Positions 63,463 through 64,000 of a stretch of DNA of 64,000 bases are shown here, piece after piece. The notes below the pieces were generated by a model, which did not search any database, had not been told where the DNA came from, and was given only the letters and a program-made list of their open reading frames with translations. The position numbers and the translations under genes were made by a program. The stretch spans positions 310,001-374,000 of the forward strand of contig NZ_AFNU02000001.1 of assembly GCF_000215935.2 (NCBI RefSeq), in the 5' to 3' direction. Position 1 is the first letter of the stretch, and each line of letters starts with the position of its first letter. Source of the stretch: Haloplasma contractile SSD-17B. Lineage in GTDB: Bacteria > Bacillota_I > Bacilli_A > Haloplasmatales > Haloplasmataceae.

Positions 63463-64000
63463 ATGCATGGAGATTGGCAGTCAGTTCTTATGTTCTGTTA
63501 TATATTTTTCTTTATGTTCATTGCAAAGATGTGTAAAGAAAAATTAGGAATATTTAAATCTATTGTAATTCCGACAGCACTTTTTGCGGGATTTATTGGT
63601 ATGATTTTTGGACCCAACCTATTAGGTAAAGTTTCATTCGATTTATTCGGACAGTCATTTAAGTTGGGACTCAACTACGATCAAGGTTTTTATGAGAATG
63701 TCGTGATTCACACAATGGCAATTGGCTTTATTGCACTTGCATTAACCGATAAAAAGACAAATAAAAGTTCTAAATCAATAGAGAGTGGGATTTTTATTGT
63801 ACTTACTTATTTATTACAAGGTCTAGTCGGGATGTTGATGATCTTTTTAATGGTCAATACATTTTGGCCTGATTTATTCTATGGATTAGGATTAATGTTG
63901 CCATTATCATTTGGACAAGGTCCTGGTTTTTCGGCAACTATTGGTAAAGGATGGATTGAACAGACTGGAATATCATATATTATTTCATACGGATTATCAC
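63463..64000 (+). CDS. GltS-like sodium/glutamate symporter, 5' part (3' truncated)
   Basis: ATG at 63463 behind AGGGGG, one base after the acyltransferase stop codon (TAA 63459-63461); the frame is open to the window end (about 179 codons). About five membrane helices are seen: VLMFCYIFFFMFIAKM, SIVIPTALFAGFIGMIFG, VIHTMAIGFIALAL, FIVLTYLLQGLVGMLMIFLM. The motif SFGQGPGFSATIGK resembles the GltS re-entrant loop (GxGxG type). The family imports glutamate with sodium; substrate not certain. Confidence 0.65.
   Translation, partial: MHGDWQSVLMFCYIFFFMFIAKMCKEKLGIFKSIVIPTALFAGFIGMIFGPNLLGKVSFDLFGQSFKLGLNYDQGFYENVVIHTMAIGFIALALTDKKTNKSSKSIESGIFIVLTYLLQGLVGMLMIFLMVNTFWPDLFYGLGLMLPLSFGQGPGFSATIGKGWIEQTGISYIISYGLS

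Noticed and set aside
1-64000. CRISPR arrays, insertion sequences, prophage, tRNA and rRNA genes
   Set aside because: No regular direct-repeat arrays, transposase or integrase motifs, cloverleaf sequences or rRNA signatures were recognised on either strand.

Overview
This 64 kb window is a chromosomal segment from an AT-rich, low-GC Gram-positive endospore former (Bacilli-type gene order). An alpha/beta-type small acid-soluble spore protein, a CotE-type coat protein, an EzrA-type division regulator, CcpA, a tyrosyl T-box and an S4 leader all point to Firmicutes. Two blocks keep the Bacillus subtilis order: murC-ytxG/ytxH-aroA-ccpA-tyrS-rpsD-msrC-ezrA-cysteine desulfurase-thiI-ssp (about 4.8-17.5 kb) and miaB-ymcA-cotE-mutS-mutL-miaA (about 52.9-61.3 kb). 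The very low GC and the mixture of spore, c-di-GMP and glycan genes would fit a Haloplasma/Turicibacter-like lineage, but that placement is inference only.

Layout. 1-4.7 kb: the 3' end of a GH94-like glycan phosphorylase and a CBM/Ig lipoprotein. 4.8-17.5 kb: the housekeeping block above. 17.6-26.1 kb: adhE under a promoter with two Rex-type boxes, a three-PAS/GGDEF/EAL protein, rubrerythrin preceded by a possible leader ORF, and a MATE pump. 26.4-49.9 kb: a large glycan-use region. It holds a ROK kinase divergent from nanE-GH84-DUF4127, then a membrane-anchored GHL10-type glycosidase, an Ig/repeat lipoprotein, a phosphodiester glycosidase (NAGPA family), a CUT1 ABC importer without its own ATPase, a second ROK kinase, GH38 alpha-mannosidase, an FAD oxidoreductase and a MurR/RpiR regulator. 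50.2-52.6 kb: an unknown membrane protein and a FetAB-like exporter. 52.9-61.3 kb: the tRNA modification, coat and mismatch repair block. 61.3-64 kb: a decayed EamA/DMT transporter, a PlsC-type acyltransferase with a zinc-ribbon tail, and the start of a GltS-like symporter.

How the glycan region could work (inference): surface-anchored GHL10 and NAGPA enzymes trim a GlcNAc/mannose-containing glycan, the lipoprotein binds it, and the binding-protein/LplB/YtcP importer takes up oligosaccharides powered by a shared ATPase encoded elsewhere. GH38 and a GH84 enzyme without signal peptide then finish degradation in the cytosol, ROK kinases phosphorylate the sugars, and NanE converts ManNAc-6-P to GlcNAc-6-P. 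Near-consensus cre sites and repeated GAAA-N5-TTTC palindromes at the promoters suggest control by CcpA and by an RpiR-type regulator. No CRISPR array, IS element, rRNA or tRNA gene was recognised.
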